This document shows positions 48,041-57,772 of a stretch of DNA of 64,000 nt, piece by piece. The position numbers and the translations under genes are program-made. The stretch spans positions 113,967 through 177,966 of the forward strand of contig JASANE010003392.1 in NCBI GenBank assembly GCA_030248225.1. The letters run 5' to 3'. The notes below the pieces were generated by a model. That model ran no database searches. It was not told where the DNA came from and saw only the letters and a program-made list of their open reading frames with translations. The DNA comes from Trileptium ribeirensis (Eukaryota; Nematoda; Enoplea; Enoplida; Thoracostomopsidae). The first letter of the stretch is position 1; every line of letters starts with the position of its first letter.

Positions 48041-49069
48041 TTTATTAATTCTTAATTTCTAATCTTCTTGCTGAATGATATGTATAAATGGTATCAATTT
48101 CTCTCGGTAAACGGCTGGTATCCCCGACTGTGAATAGTATGTGGGCATGTATATGTATATGAGCAGGTGGTGTAAAACTTAGTACTATTAAGATACTATA
48201 ATAGGAATCTGATCAATTTAATAATATTGGGAAATCAAGACCAATCAAATCATTGAGCCAATTAGTTGCAATTTATTGGACTGTGTGCTTCGATTCCTTG
48301 TACTTGCTGTAGAAAAATCTGCCAAATAACCATGGACGTAACAAATAACGATGTGACCAAACGGCAAACAGAATGTTTATCGGGCAAGATAGAACATAAT
48401 AGTTCAACATTATACTCTTCTGCTTACAAATTTTTTGTCTTTGCTAACCACATCCTGGTTTACAAGCATGAACGAGTTTAAATTTCTGTGATGTCTTGTT
48501 ACTGAGAAAACAATCGTACCGTCTGGTTGCGGATCCATTCATTGTATGACAGTGTTACCGACGTGATGTTTGTCCATAGCATGTTTAAAGGTCCTTCAAA
48601 CCCGGCCAGTTCGGAACTGGTGCCCTTATGGAATTTAGGTTCAGGTAATATTGCCCGAAAATTCCCCTGATCACCAATGTTTGGGTACTAATGTACTTGG
48701 TTGCGGGGGGAGAGAAATTCGAATAGTCGAAATACAACGAAAATTCGTACAGATTTGGACTTACCGCATCCAGTTACCCTTGGAAGCACCTATTTTGTGC
48801 GATTCCGTGAGAAAAAAAAATTAAACAATATTTCTAATTTTTATCAAAAGTCGTATTTTGTGAATTTGGTGCCACGTGACGCAAGTCGATTAGACAAATC
48901 CCGTTTAGCTCAACCAGACCATCCATTGCCGATTACGCCCTATAGCGTGTCAACCACACTATATGCTAAGGAGTTGTGGCTCAAGACCAATCTACGGCTC
49001 AAGCTGTGGTTTAACCCTAAAACCTAAGTAATTTTGTTGTATCTCATGATTTTTTCTCTTATCACAAAT

Positions 49070-49170
49070 CCCTCGGGGGTGTGCCTGCACCCTCCCGAAC
49101 CCCCGCTTTTTTATATCAGGGGCTGCCGCTTCCCGAACCCCCGCTTTAGGCTGTTCTTTTTTCTAACGCC
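49070..49170 (-). repeat. partial copy of the foldback-element loop
   Basis: Words CTCCCGAACCCCCGCTTTT, GGGGCTGCCGCTTCCCGAAC and AGGCTGTTCTTTTTTCTAACG are the reverse complement of the GTTAGAAAAAAGAACAGCTT..GGGGGTTCGGG segment at 52622-52665. Confidence 0.55.
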
Positions 49171-49230
49171 ATATTGACAAGAGCCGCCTACTTATAAAAT
49201 AGAACCTTTTGCACATTTTAAATTTTAATT

Positions 49231-49840
49231 TTGTTTTTTCAGATCTCTCATCCTAATATACCATGTAAATCAATTGTCCCTTCTCGCCCCCCTACTACAC
49301 AATATAACATAGTATCTCCTAATCAAGTTGTAGATCACGCAAAACTAATACAGCCAAATTATACCTTCATTGAACTAGTATTATCAACCAGTACTCCTAA
49401 AGACACTGTAAGTCTCTTGGCCTGCTTAGGTTTAATGGCCAAATAGCAAATGTGTATGGGAGCGACAGTGTTATTTAGCTCAGCGGGACATCGCTAGAAA
49501 TGCTCCATACGAATGGCGATGGTCCGATTATAAGGATTGCTGTAACAAGTATTCCATCTGGCAAAACCCCGTTTTTGCCGGACACCATATCACATTAAAT
49601 CAAGCAGTGCTTCTAATAGTTGCCTATCTCGATAATTTGAAAACTACCTGAATTATGAAGCAACTTAACATCGCTAAGCATACCGCAGCCGATTTATGTA
49701 ACTACTGCCGAGACATAGCCGTCGCATTCGAGCGCGACCGTTGGCCAAAAATACAAGCCCGTCCATCTAAATCAGATCAATCCATGATGAATTATTGTAA
49801 TTTGAATAAAAATAACCACTTTTTGGATATTCTCTTTTGA
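49231..49840 (+). pseudogene. Merlin/IS1016-type DDE transposase remnant
   Basis: Reading frames broken by stops give TFIELVLSTSTPKDTVSLLACLGLMAK, then after a frame shift YEWRWSDYKDCCNKYSIW..PVFAGHHITLNQAVLLIVAYLDN, then KHTAADLCNYCRDIAVAF. The pattern is that of the N-terminal zinc-binding and helix region of ISXO2-like/Merlin transposases: W-x-C or W-R-W, C..C, S-x-x-x-G-x-x-F, then T-x-x-D-x-x-x-YCR. The catalytic DDE part is not seen. Terminal inverted repeats were not identified. It lies within HHAT intron 3 in the same orientation as the gene. Confidence 0.55.
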
Positions 49841-50512
49841 GAATTTGCCATATTCAAGGGTGTCTACTAACTATCCCAGGGTTTGGTCATACGGCTCCAA
49901 TTCCATGCTTATTTTAAAGAACGGAGAAAATTGATCCATGGCGGATAGAGGGGATGGAAAATATTGAGGGGGTTGGACACCAAAAAAGGGAAACTAGCGA
50001 CATATACCCATACCAAATACCCAATCAAAGGAAGAAATAATGGATAGCATCTTATCTTAGGTATCACTGAAAAGGAGCGACCCGACAGCGAAGCAGTCGG
50101 TTTTGGGGTTACCGGATCATTGGGGGTTTAGAGACTAGGGGCATCACTGAAAACTATGGTGGGTCCTTCCCCGAATTATCCCCCCTAGTGCACTAGAGCC
50201 AAATATTTTTAAGAACTTCATAGGAAAAATATTATTTGATAGGTTAATATAACATAGATGTGAAATTTTTAATAAATTCAGTTTAGCGTCACTGTAATAG
50301 GATAACATATAACGATGCATGACATCAGTTTGAAATATTTAAAACCAATTTTGTTTTTTCTAAACTTTTCAAATATTTACGCTTTGTATGGCTAAACAGA
50401 TGTACACCATAGTTCATGCAGCATAAATAATCGGACACCAATGGCTCTGGATCAGCGGACCCAGCTCATACTCTCTGGCAAAATTTGCAGCGAATAGCAG
50501 TCTTTACAACTA

Positions 50513-50656
50513 CAGTACCCGCCGAAAATGACTGTCACTCACTCGAGACTCACTCGACATAAATTTGTTCTAAAAATAGACTTTACTATTAATTTTAATA
50601 GTTTCGAAATGTCGAGGGCTCGCTCGAAATGCGACGGTCATTTTAGGCGAGTACTA
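50513..50656. mobile_element. mariner-type MITE (144 bp) with TA duplication
   Basis: Ends are CAGTACCCGCCGAAAATGAC and the complement of TAGTACTCGCCTAAAATGAC, flanked by TA at 50511-50512 and 50657-50658. Inner CGAG-rich blocks are also inverted around an AT-rich centre. Size, TA duplication and lack of coding sequence fit a Tc1/mariner-derived MITE. A degraded relative is at 3973-4136. Confidence 0.8.
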
Positions 50657-50851
50657 TATGGAATCAGATAGCTATCATTGCAGAAAGTGAATATTTCAAA
50701 CTTCATCATGCAATAGGACACTGTGTGTACGAATTAGAAACTAGAAAATATTGTAATTGACAATGTGTCAGGACGTTCGCTTACAGCAGCGACGTATTGA
50801 TTGTCCCATTTACGGCACGTAATTGTCTTGTGTATATCTTTGCTTTTATAG

Positions 50852-52060
50852 ATATGGGCAGCTGCAATCGCTCTGCTTGTCTTAATGGGCATTTATGCCC
50901 AATCTCAACTGTCAACCACTGTTGAGCACGAAAAAGTTTACGAATCTGAAGTATTCATCGCTTATCAATTACTTCATTTTATCAGTTACTCAATGTTTGA
51001 TATACAATGCCGCAAGCAAGTTACTCGAGCTTTGTCCGATTCAAACAGTAATACCAAAAGTGTTAAAGATGACAAAACTTTTCGAGGACAGTGCCATGAA
51101 TGGGATGTTACTGTTAGCGATAACGAGGCTCAGGAACAATGTCGTAAATCATTTTTGGCAAAGCTGTACGATGCTTTGTGGTACGCATTTTATTTACCAT
51201 ACACAATATCGGTTATTGTACTTTATCCGGAGTTCCGTCGACAGCTACGTTCTCGGAATCGATTAACCGGTTCAAATGCTTCATTATTGCTGTTGTGCTT
51301 TCGCGTTGCGATTTGGACAATATTTAATGGTTTTGTGACTCACTACATCTACGTTTCGGCACTTATCCTTGATTCGAATATACTTAGTCGCGTTACACAG
51401 CCGACATTGGCGTCGGTCGGTTATATAGCCGGTGTTTATTTTCATACGAAATATATGGTAATCTTCGGCTTTCCTCAGCTGTTTGCTCGTTTCGATTCGA
51501 TGTCGCCGCCCGGTCTTCCGATTTGTATATCTCGTGTTGCTCTTTACTCGCATATGTGGCGAAATTTTGACAAAGGTCTTTATGCGTTTATGAGAGCTAT
51601 GATTTTTGTCCCCATAGCAGCACCACTCGGCTACACTTACTCAGCGCGTACTTTGGCGACGGCTGCTTGTTTTCTGTTTGTATGGATTTGGCATACCCCG
51701 ACGATATTTTATGCAATTTGGATAGCGGTGAATTTTACAGAAGTTAATATTGAGAATGCTGGCAAGTTGTTTTGGTCAAAAAATGCGCAATTTCGCTCAA
51801 CAGTGAAACGATACTGCAGTCATCGCACGACTCGTCGTTTGCTGGCTATTACTCACATACCGTGTATCGCGCTGGGTGTTTTTGGTATATTTTACTTCCT
51901 TGGAACGGATGAGGCAGGAAATATATTTGTTCGTCGTTTAATATGGGAAAACATATGGCCGTATCCTGGTATAAAGTTTGGGTGGCTACTAGCTCTAGGA
52001 TACGTTTATGCTAACGTTTGCTTAGAATTTTGTCGACGGGAGCAATTCCATAAAACATAA
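50852..52060 (+). CDS. HHAT: Hedgehog acyltransferase (HHAT), terminal exon with MBOAT catalytic core
   Basis: Acceptor TTTTATAG at 50844-50851, phase 0, stop TAA at 52058-52060. HHAT is an ER-membrane MBOAT enzyme that palmitoylates the N-terminal cysteine of Hedgehog ligands. With exons 1-3 the protein has 592 residues, against about 490 in human. Diagnostic blocks in order are FYLPYTISVIVLYPEF; SPPGLPICISRVALYSHMWRNFDKGLYAF; FVWIWHTPTIFYAIWIAVNFTEVNIE; and FFYxLGTDEAGNIFVRR-like ..FLGTDEAGN. The putative catalytic Asp (WRNFD, residue 430) and His (WIWH, residue 471) are both present. A hydrophilic Ser/Asp/Asn-rich insertion of ~45 residues (about 250-295) lies between membrane segments and is absent in human. 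The usual WHGG is WHTP here. Confidence 0.95.
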   Translation: MWAAAIALLVLMGIYAQSQLSTTVEHEKVYESEVFIAYQLLHFISYSMFDIQCRKQVTRALSDSNSNTKSVKDDKTFRGQCHEWDVTVSDNEAQEQCRKSFLAKLYDALWYAFYLPYTISVIVLYPEFRRQLRSRNRLTGSNASLLLLCFRVAIWTIFNGFVTHYIYVSALILDSNILSRVTQPTLASVGYIAGVYFHTKYMVIFGFPQLFARFDSMSPPGLPICISRVALYSHMWRNFDKGLYAFMRAMIFVPIAAPLGYTYSARTLATAACFLFVWIWHTPTIFYAIWIAVNFTEVNIENAGKLFWSKNAQFRSTVKRYCSHRTTRRLLAITHIPCIALGVFGIFYFLGTDEAGNIFVRRLIWENIWPYPGIKFGWLLALGYVYANVCLEFCRREQFHKT

Positions 52061-52284
52061 TAATGTATATAGAAGGATGCTAGAGTTTGTTGTTGGTAAT
52101 CTACTTCCTTGATTCGTCGTTATTACGATGTTTATTTTTGTGTAATCTCGTGCTTTTTATTTATGCCAGGAGCCTATATGATGGCCGATAGGTATCGGGG
52201 GATCCCCATTTTCCAAATCGCTCATGTAATACTACTGATTTTAATGCAGAAACGCTGTATAATGGCCTGACAATATTTATGCGG

Positions 52285-53097
52285 CAGTTAAAAGGGTCTT
52301 TTCTTTTAGCCCCCCCAGCCCGAATTTGGTCATTTTTGAAGATACAGAGCTGATTTTGGTATCAATAGATTCAGCTCGATAAGGCGGTTCAGAAAATACC
52401 CATTTTACCAACATCCCTAAAAAAATTTTTTGATTTTTTGAGGTCCCAATGGTCCCCCCTTGGGAACCCAAAAATTTTTTTCTTCGGAATATGGTCATGT
52501 TGTGTACCATTCGAATCGGTTTGATGATAGAAATATACTGGTATGTATTTTATTGAAATCTACGCCGCTGTTAGAAAGTTATGAGCGACCCAAGTAACCC
52601 TGAGGGGCCGCGTTATAACGTTAGAAAAAAGAACAGCTTAGAGCGGGGGGTTCGGGGGGCGGCAGCCCCCGGACTTAGGCTTAGTACATGGCTCATATAG
52701 GGACCTCAGCTTAGACTAATACTAAGGCTTAGGCTTAGTATATCGAGAAAGGCATGTCCTGCATATTATTTCCGCCCTTCAGGGTTACTTGAGCCCTCAA
52801 AACTTTCTAACGGTGGCGTAGATTTCAATAAAATACACACCAGTATATTTCTCTCATCAAACCGATTCGAATGGTACCCAACATGACCATATTCCGAAGA
52901 AAAAATTTTTGGGTTCCCAAGGGGGGACCATTGGGACCTCAAAAATCTAAAAAAATTTTTTTAGGGATGTTGGTAAAATGGGTATTTTGTGAACCGCCTT
53001 ATCGAACTGAATCTATTGATACTAAAATCGGCTCTGTATCTTCAAAATTGACCAAATTCGGGCTGGGGGAGCTAAAAGAAAAGACCCGTTAAAAGTA
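52285..53097. mobile_element. foldback element with ~320-bp inverted arms
   Basis: The left arm (52285-52607) and right arm (52782-53097) are reverse complements with scattered differences, around a 174-bp loop containing a GGGGGGTTCGGGG segment and repeats of GGCTTAGTA. Both arms can be read as short ORFs with similar translations, but this is a by-product of the inverted symmetry. It begins ~225 bp after the HHAT stop codon, possibly within its 3' UTR. The loop has a partial reverse-complement relative at 49070-49170. Confidence 0.8.
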
Positions 53098-53629
53098 CCT
53101 GAAATTATAGAAATATGTAGCATATAGAACAAAAATATATTCCTCCACACTAAAATTTCCTTCAACAATGAACATGAGCCTCCAAGGTTACCCCATTTTC
53201 CGGAGAGGTGTAAACAGCCACCAGGCTAACTATGCTGAAGAGTGTAACAATCTTCAGATTTTCTAAATTAACAACCGCGATACGTCGCGTTCGTTTTCAT
53301 CCTTGCTCCCAGTAACGTAAATGCCGCCAAATACATGGCCAAACCCACAACGTTCTTGGAACATGGTTCAATTTACACCCTACCCGTGCTGTTCGACCAT
53401 GAAATTCAGACCCCTCAGGTTCTTGACCATCAAATCAAGATCACCATGTTCCAGTGGATTGAATAGGGTTCAACTTTTAATGCAGCGTCATGGCAAAAGT
53501 TGGGCCCCAGTTCCGATAGTGATAGCAATGTTTTCCAACTATTTTTTATGAAAATTGCTGGCCGAGTCAACTTTAGGGGCCGAAGTATAAGGCATGTGAA
53601 AAAATGGGGCTTTTGGCACACCCACACCC

Positions 53630-53795
53630 ACTGTGGGTGTTACTGTATTGTGGGTGGACGTTACTGTATTGTGGGTGGACGTTACTGTATTGTGGGTGGA
53701 TGTTACTGTATTACGGATGTTACTGTACAGTGCATGTTACTGTACTGCGGATGTTACTGTATTACGGATGTTACTGTTTTGTGAGCAATGTGTTA
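53630..53795. repeat. minisatellite, ~21-bp GTGGGTGGACGTTACTGTATT unit
   Basis: Seven to eight units. The first four are 21 bp and nearly identical, while later units shorten to 18-21 bp with GCGGATGTTACTGTA or ACGGATGTTACTGTA variants. It lies about 550 bp right of the foldback element and is open in all forward frames only because of its low complexity. Confidence 0.85.
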
Positions 53796-53799
53796 CTGT

Positions 53800-55530
53800 G
53801 TACTCACACATACAGCTAAAAGCTTATAAGCTTAAAAGCTTAATCAAATCAATGTTTTATATGTATATATATATTAGCGCACTTTGAAGATAGCATAGCG
53901 CACACACATTTTTTTGCTGAAAATAGGAAACAATATCTACCGATGATACGATGGAACTTCAAAATAGCAATTAATCATATGTGTTTTATTATTTCCATCT
54001 GGTATTCGTGTTAAGAAAACTTGGCTTGTTTATGTAAAAACGAACCTATTAAGGGGCAGAGCAGCATTGTGTATTACACTACATAATGTGGGATGTAAAT
54101 TTTCCGCGTACCGATCCAGTTTTCGTTTGTGGAGCAATAATATGCAACATAAGTACAAGTTCATTTCGGTTATCCGGCGTACGGGGGGCTCTCGTCTATT
54201 TTGTATTTGTTTTAATATGATTTGGCTTCAAGCCGCGTTTGCTATAATATTGTACTTGTAATGAAGGAAAAAACGCGATTAGTTCCGTATTATAGGTTAG
54301 GCCTTAACATTACTATCAGTAATGACTGGCAAAATGTTATCATAGTTGCTATTTTAATTAATAAACATTTCTACGACCACCCACTGTAGCGATTAGACAT
54401 CTAAATTTTAAACGTTGAAAGCTTTACATTTATTAGCTTTTGCTGTAACTTGATATTAATTAATTTAGGTAGTTGATGCTTAGGAGCTTTGTTTTATGCT
54501 CGTCAAAATACTTTATGCAATGGAGATAAATAATTACCGGGGTTAGTTGTAATTCGATCAGTTTCATTTAGCTGGCGCTTATAAAAATTATGCTAAGCGT
54601 TTGATAGGGATGTGAGATAGTATATCAAGCGGTACAGCTTTATAAAGATTAAATCGAAATTTCTTTACGCTTTCACACGTAAGCTGCACTGTATACTAAG
54701 TTCTCTTCGTTTGTATGAAAAATATCACATAAGCGCGTTTTTAAAATTTAAATATAATTTATTAACTTACACGTACCGCACTTTAGAAAAGAAACAGAAC
54801 ACTATTATACGGCTAATAGAAATCTTTTGTTTGGTCTTTTAATGAATATCATAAAGCGCCAGCAATTTTGGCTGCGTCACTTATCTAAATTATTGTCAAA
54901 CGGTATTCTGTTTGTGGCGCTCATTTTTCAGTTTCTGATAAGCATCAACATAAATTTGCGGGGTTTTTGATTTCGGTATCATCAATGATGTGGCCTGGGT
55001 TTTTTTCGTTTAATTCATAGGTAGGTAGGTATAAATTTCAGTTGGTAAATATCTCAGTGTATTCCTGATCAATGATCAAACTATATTTTTGTTTTTAAAT
55101 TTGATAAAGAACTGTCGTGATTTCGTTTAATTGCGAAAATTTGGTGGGAATGAAACAACCGCACGGCTTCGGTTTTGTTGTGATAAATGTGGTGACAATA
55201 CATCAGCCATATATGGCTTCGGTTTTTCGTGTTCTAGCAGCATTGTTTGGTAAATATGATGTGATATAAAATGTTAAATACATAAATGGAGTGTGCCTGT
55301 TGTAGAGGGTTGGTATAATAAAAATAATACCTAGCAAAAATTAACTCAATGAAACAAGATTTAAAATATTTGACACCTTAAGGAGAACCGGTGTAGAAAG
55401 ATTAAAATAAATAGGAATTACAATGTTAAATATTTAGATTTTGGTGCAAGTTTAAATTCATAAACCAAGTGACTAGTCAGTAGTCTAAAAATGTAGGATA
55501 CTACAATTACTAGCAAACTTATAACAGTTA
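53800..55530. other. AT-rich stretch without recognised content
   Basis: About 1.7 kb separating the minisatellite from the virus-like region. Only an AAGCTTATAAGCTTAAAAGC palindromic run near 53820 stands out. No gene, RNA or transposon was recognised. Confidence 0.45.
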
Positions 55531-55858
55531 TACATGTATTGGCTCACCAGCTTACCTCTAAATATTTAGAGGTATTCCCAGCCTTGCCACCTGGGAACGG
55601 CGGTTTACATACATGTAGGGGGTCACCTAACGACGGCCTCTTAGAGGGTGAGGGAGGGACACCTAGTTGGAGTTTACCTACATGTATGTCGCCCTTGAGA
55701 GAGCGGTTGGGATATATTCCCACTGAAAGTTATTCCCCACAGAATCAAGCGTTTTCACGTGGTATGGAGTACCCAACACCCCCACGTTGCCAAGTCTCCA
55801 TACAGCGGACCCGTGAAAACACAAGCTCTCCGAAGATAACTTTCAGTGGAAACTAACT

Positions 55859-56225
55859 TTAAGGCTTACTGCAGCCTTCGGAGCGCCTGCAAAACAAACG
55901 GACGCTCACGCGACGAGTATACTCTCGTCGGGGGGTTGGACAACTCAGGTTTAAACTGGGAATTTTTGCGGGAATATTGAGTCTTCGGTTTGAAGGCCTT
56001 GCTCGGTGGTAGTTTCGGCCGAGTTGAGGGATGGATAAACTGGGGTGGAGGTAGAACCGGGCCATTTGATTTAGGGGGTTGGAGTACTGGGGGAGGCAGC
56101 TTAATTTTTGTGGACGATGAAAACGAGGTAGGCTTTTGCGAAATCGGGCGTACCTCTATGCAAGCTTTTTTCATAGCTTGCATAGAGTAGCCTTTTTGCT
56201 CAGCAGCTGTGATTTTGCGCGACAT
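55859..56225 (-). CDS. small basic proline-rich protein, virus-like region
   Basis: 119 codons with an ATG at 56225 on the minus strand. I do not recognise the family. The protein is basic and Pro-rich: an N-terminal segment MSRKITAAEQKGYSMQAMKK, then KLPPPVLQPPKSNGPVLPPP, then Lys/Arg/Ser-rich sequence ending FVLQALRRLQ. The nine residues LPPPVLQPP also occur at residues 56-64 of the polymerase-like protein at 59000-61069, encoded by different codons, which links the two genes. The region upstream is shared with the plus-strand gene at 56595. No signal peptide or membrane segment. Composition would suit a nucleic-acid-binding or scaffold protein, but that is inference. Confidence 0.5.
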
Positions 56226-56524
56226 TTTGATAAAGTTTTTGGAAAAGTGATTTTACAACTTTAAAATTTGGATACCCTTATTTTACCGTAATCTGTTTTA
56301 ATTTTATTTGCTGTAATGTCCAGCACTTGTCTCCGCCCATTTTAATATCTATTGTTTTCCAATTAAAACATTACCCAATTATTTACTTTTACCCATTTTT
56401 AATTTTATCCCCACCCACTTTTATTGTTTTCCAGATTATAACATCCAATTAAAAGTTTTTCTTTAGCTTATCAAAATGCAAGATTTTTTATCCAATCACG
56501 ATGATCATCTATTGACAACAGCTC

Positions 56525-56532
56525 TATATAAA
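56525..56532 (+). promoter_or_regulatory. TATA box upstream of the 56595 gene
   Basis: CTCTATATAAACTG places TATATAAA about 70 bp before the ATG at 56595. An initiator-like TTTAGTC lies ~30 bp downstream, near 56559-56565. Strong TATA boxes also precede the genes at 58383 and 59000. Confidence 0.55.
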
Positions 56533-56594
56533 CTGATTGCAGACCTGAATATTCACCACTTTAGTCAAAACAAACTCAAGTTCTCGACTCAAAA

Positions 56595-56906
56595 ATGCCA
56601 ATTTCCTTCTCCGAACACTTCGTAGAAACCCATACTGGTCCCAATGCACCCGTGGGACGAAGTTGGTTTTACCCGGGTTGGGAAGAACACATAGAAACCG
56701 CCCTTAAACGTGGTTATGGGTTTAACTCAGGGTATTATAAAATTTTCTACTATGAGTTCAAGCACAGCGTTGGCATTCGGGGGATCGACGGTAGACCGGG
56801 GAAAATTGTGGGTGTTGTCGCACATGGTACCTATGTCGTTACAGCCATCATTTGCACTACATGGAAGGAAGTATGTCGGCGTCAAATGAAATACACCTAT
56901 TACTAA
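56595..56906 (+). CDS. small protein of unknown function, virus-like region
   Basis: 103 codons from a well-placed ATG (AAAAATGCC) ~70 bp after a TATA box to TAA at 56904-56906. Not recognised. It starts MPISFSEHFVETHTGPNAPVG, followed by W-x-x-PGWEEHI, an aromatic segment NSGYYKIFYYEFKH, and a Gly/Val-rich stretch GIRGIDGRPGKIVGVVAHGTYV. It has a mixed, folded-domain-like composition with no membrane segment. The last 70 bases overlap an inverted repeat whose loop contains the stop codon. It is probably part of the same virus-like locus as the polymerase-like genes. Confidence 0.5.
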   Translation: MPISFSEHFVETHTGPNAPVGRSWFYPGWEEHIETALKRGYGFNSGYYKIFYYEFKHSVGIRGIDGRPGKIVGVVAHGTYVVTAIICTTWKEVCRRQMKYTYY

Positions 56907-56945
56907 CTACTTCCTTCCATGTAGTGCCGTAATGGTTGTAACGAC
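56835..56945 (+). repeat. 37-bp stem hairpin overlapping the stop codon of the 56595 gene
   Basis: 56835-56872 (GTCGTTACAGCC..GGAAGGAAGT) pairs with 56909-56945, with a few mismatches and a 36-nt loop that contains the TAA of the upstream ORF. Six bases later begins the right arm of the 31-bp inverted repeat. As RNA it would form a long stem at the 3' end of the transcript. As DNA it is a near-palindrome. Confidence 0.8.
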
Positions 56946-57059
56946 ACCTGATATCCCAACCGCCCTCTCAAGGGCGACATACATATTGTAAATAAAGCAC
57001 AGTAAACATTAAGGCGTAAGACACAGGTGGGTGGGAGGCATATGGAGATGCCAGGATCC

Positions 57060-57173
57060 CACAATGACACTTTCGCACGGTAAAAAAACTGCTTTGTCCC
57101 GGCCACTCTGTTTTTCATACAGGTGTTTATGAAATTTCACAGCTGTTATATACCGTGCGCAGGTGTCATTGTG
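57060..57173. repeat. 23-bp inverted repeat with 68-nt loop
   Basis: 57060-57082 (CACAATGACACTTTCGCACG..) and 57151-57173 are reverse complements at 21 of 23 positions. About 40 bp further right a direct repeat (CAAAGTTAAGGGCTTCGG near 57221 and AAAGTTAAGGGCTTCAG near 57320) begins. No supported gene overlaps it, and the minus-strand frame across it has no suitable ATG. Confidence 0.75.
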
Positions 57174-57589
57174 TTCTATTAAGTACAGTAAATTTGAACA
57201 ACGAATTTTCATGTGCACAAGCAAAGTTAAGGGCTTCGGCCCGTCGTGTTTGGGGTTCACGACTTAATACGTCCCCCAGCTTTTGCACATAAAAATTCAA
57301 TTTCCGATTATGTCTAAGCAAAAGTTAAGGGCTTCAGCTTCTAAATTCTTCCGTTTCACATCACCTAGACCGTCTGAACCGCTTGTCGGATGGGAATAAT
57401 TTTGAATTATGTATATATACAGTAGTCTACTTTTATGTAGCAAGTAGTGGTGGTAGTACACCTATTGTTAAGATGGTATTGTAAGTAGTAGAAATATTGG
57501 TGGTACTTAGAAAATGTACTGGTTCTGGACATTATAGTGGTTCCGTTAGTAGAAAAAGTGGTGGTTCTATAACTGAATAGCATAAGTGT

Positions 57590-57705
57590 AGCGCTTCTGA
57601 AAGTAGTAGAAAAACTAGTGGTTCTGAAAGTAGTAGAAGAACTGGTGGTTCTGAAAGTAGTAGAAAAACTGGTGGTTCTGAAAGTAGTAAAAAAACTGGT
57701 CGTTC
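57590..57705. repeat. 27-bp minisatellite, GGTTCTGAAAGTAGTAGAAAAACTG unit
   Basis: Four close copies of a 27-bp unit, with looser copies extending to about 57430 and 57780. Because the unit is a multiple of three, both strands stay open across it: plus gives a SESSRKTGG-type repeat and minus a TTSFSTTFR-type repeat. Neither has a credible complete gene around it, so I list it as a repeat with possible coding origin. Confidence 0.75.
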
Positions 57706-57772
57706 TAAGTAGTAGTATAACTGTATTGACTCTGTAGGTAGTAGAAAAAAGTGGTGGCTCTGTGCTGCTTAG

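Larger units (their letters stand above)
44611..50851 (+). other. HHAT intron 3 (6.2 kb)
   Basis: Contains an inverted tail repeat and family A array (46680-48040), a fragment matching the foldback loop (49070-49170), a Merlin-type transposase remnant (49231-49840) and a mariner-type MITE (50513-50656). Between 46390 and 46510 there is a run rich in ACGCAAATG/CACGCTCGC words. I recognised nothing in 44620-46380, 48050-49060 or 49850-50510. The intron ends GCTTTTATAG. Confidence 0.6.
55685..56981. repeat. 31-bp inverted repeat pair bracketing a small gene pair
   Basis: 55685-55715 (TATGTCGCCCTTGAGAG..GTTGGGATAT) and 56951-56981 are reverse complements with one mismatch, about 1.3 kb apart. 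They bracket two divergently oriented small ORFs (55859-56225 minus and 56595-56906 plus). A perfect 14-bp inverted pair (55719-55732 and 55836-55849) and an 18-bp palindrome CCTCTAAATATTTAGAGG near 55555-55572 lie at the left edge. The pairs could be remnants of terminal repeats of a small virus-like element. Confidence 0.75.

Noticed and set aside
52277..53092. Two similar proteins predicted on opposite strands
   Set aside because: They are translations of the two arms of the foldback element, and their similarity follows from the DNA symmetry.
55539..55856. 105-codon plus-strand frame
   Set aside because: It has no ATG at the start, and the similarity of part of it to a minus-strand frame near 56950 comes from the 31-bp inverted repeat.
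57009..57260. 83-codon minus-strand frame
   Set aside because: It has no suitable ATG near its start, crosses an inverted repeat and has no recognised family.
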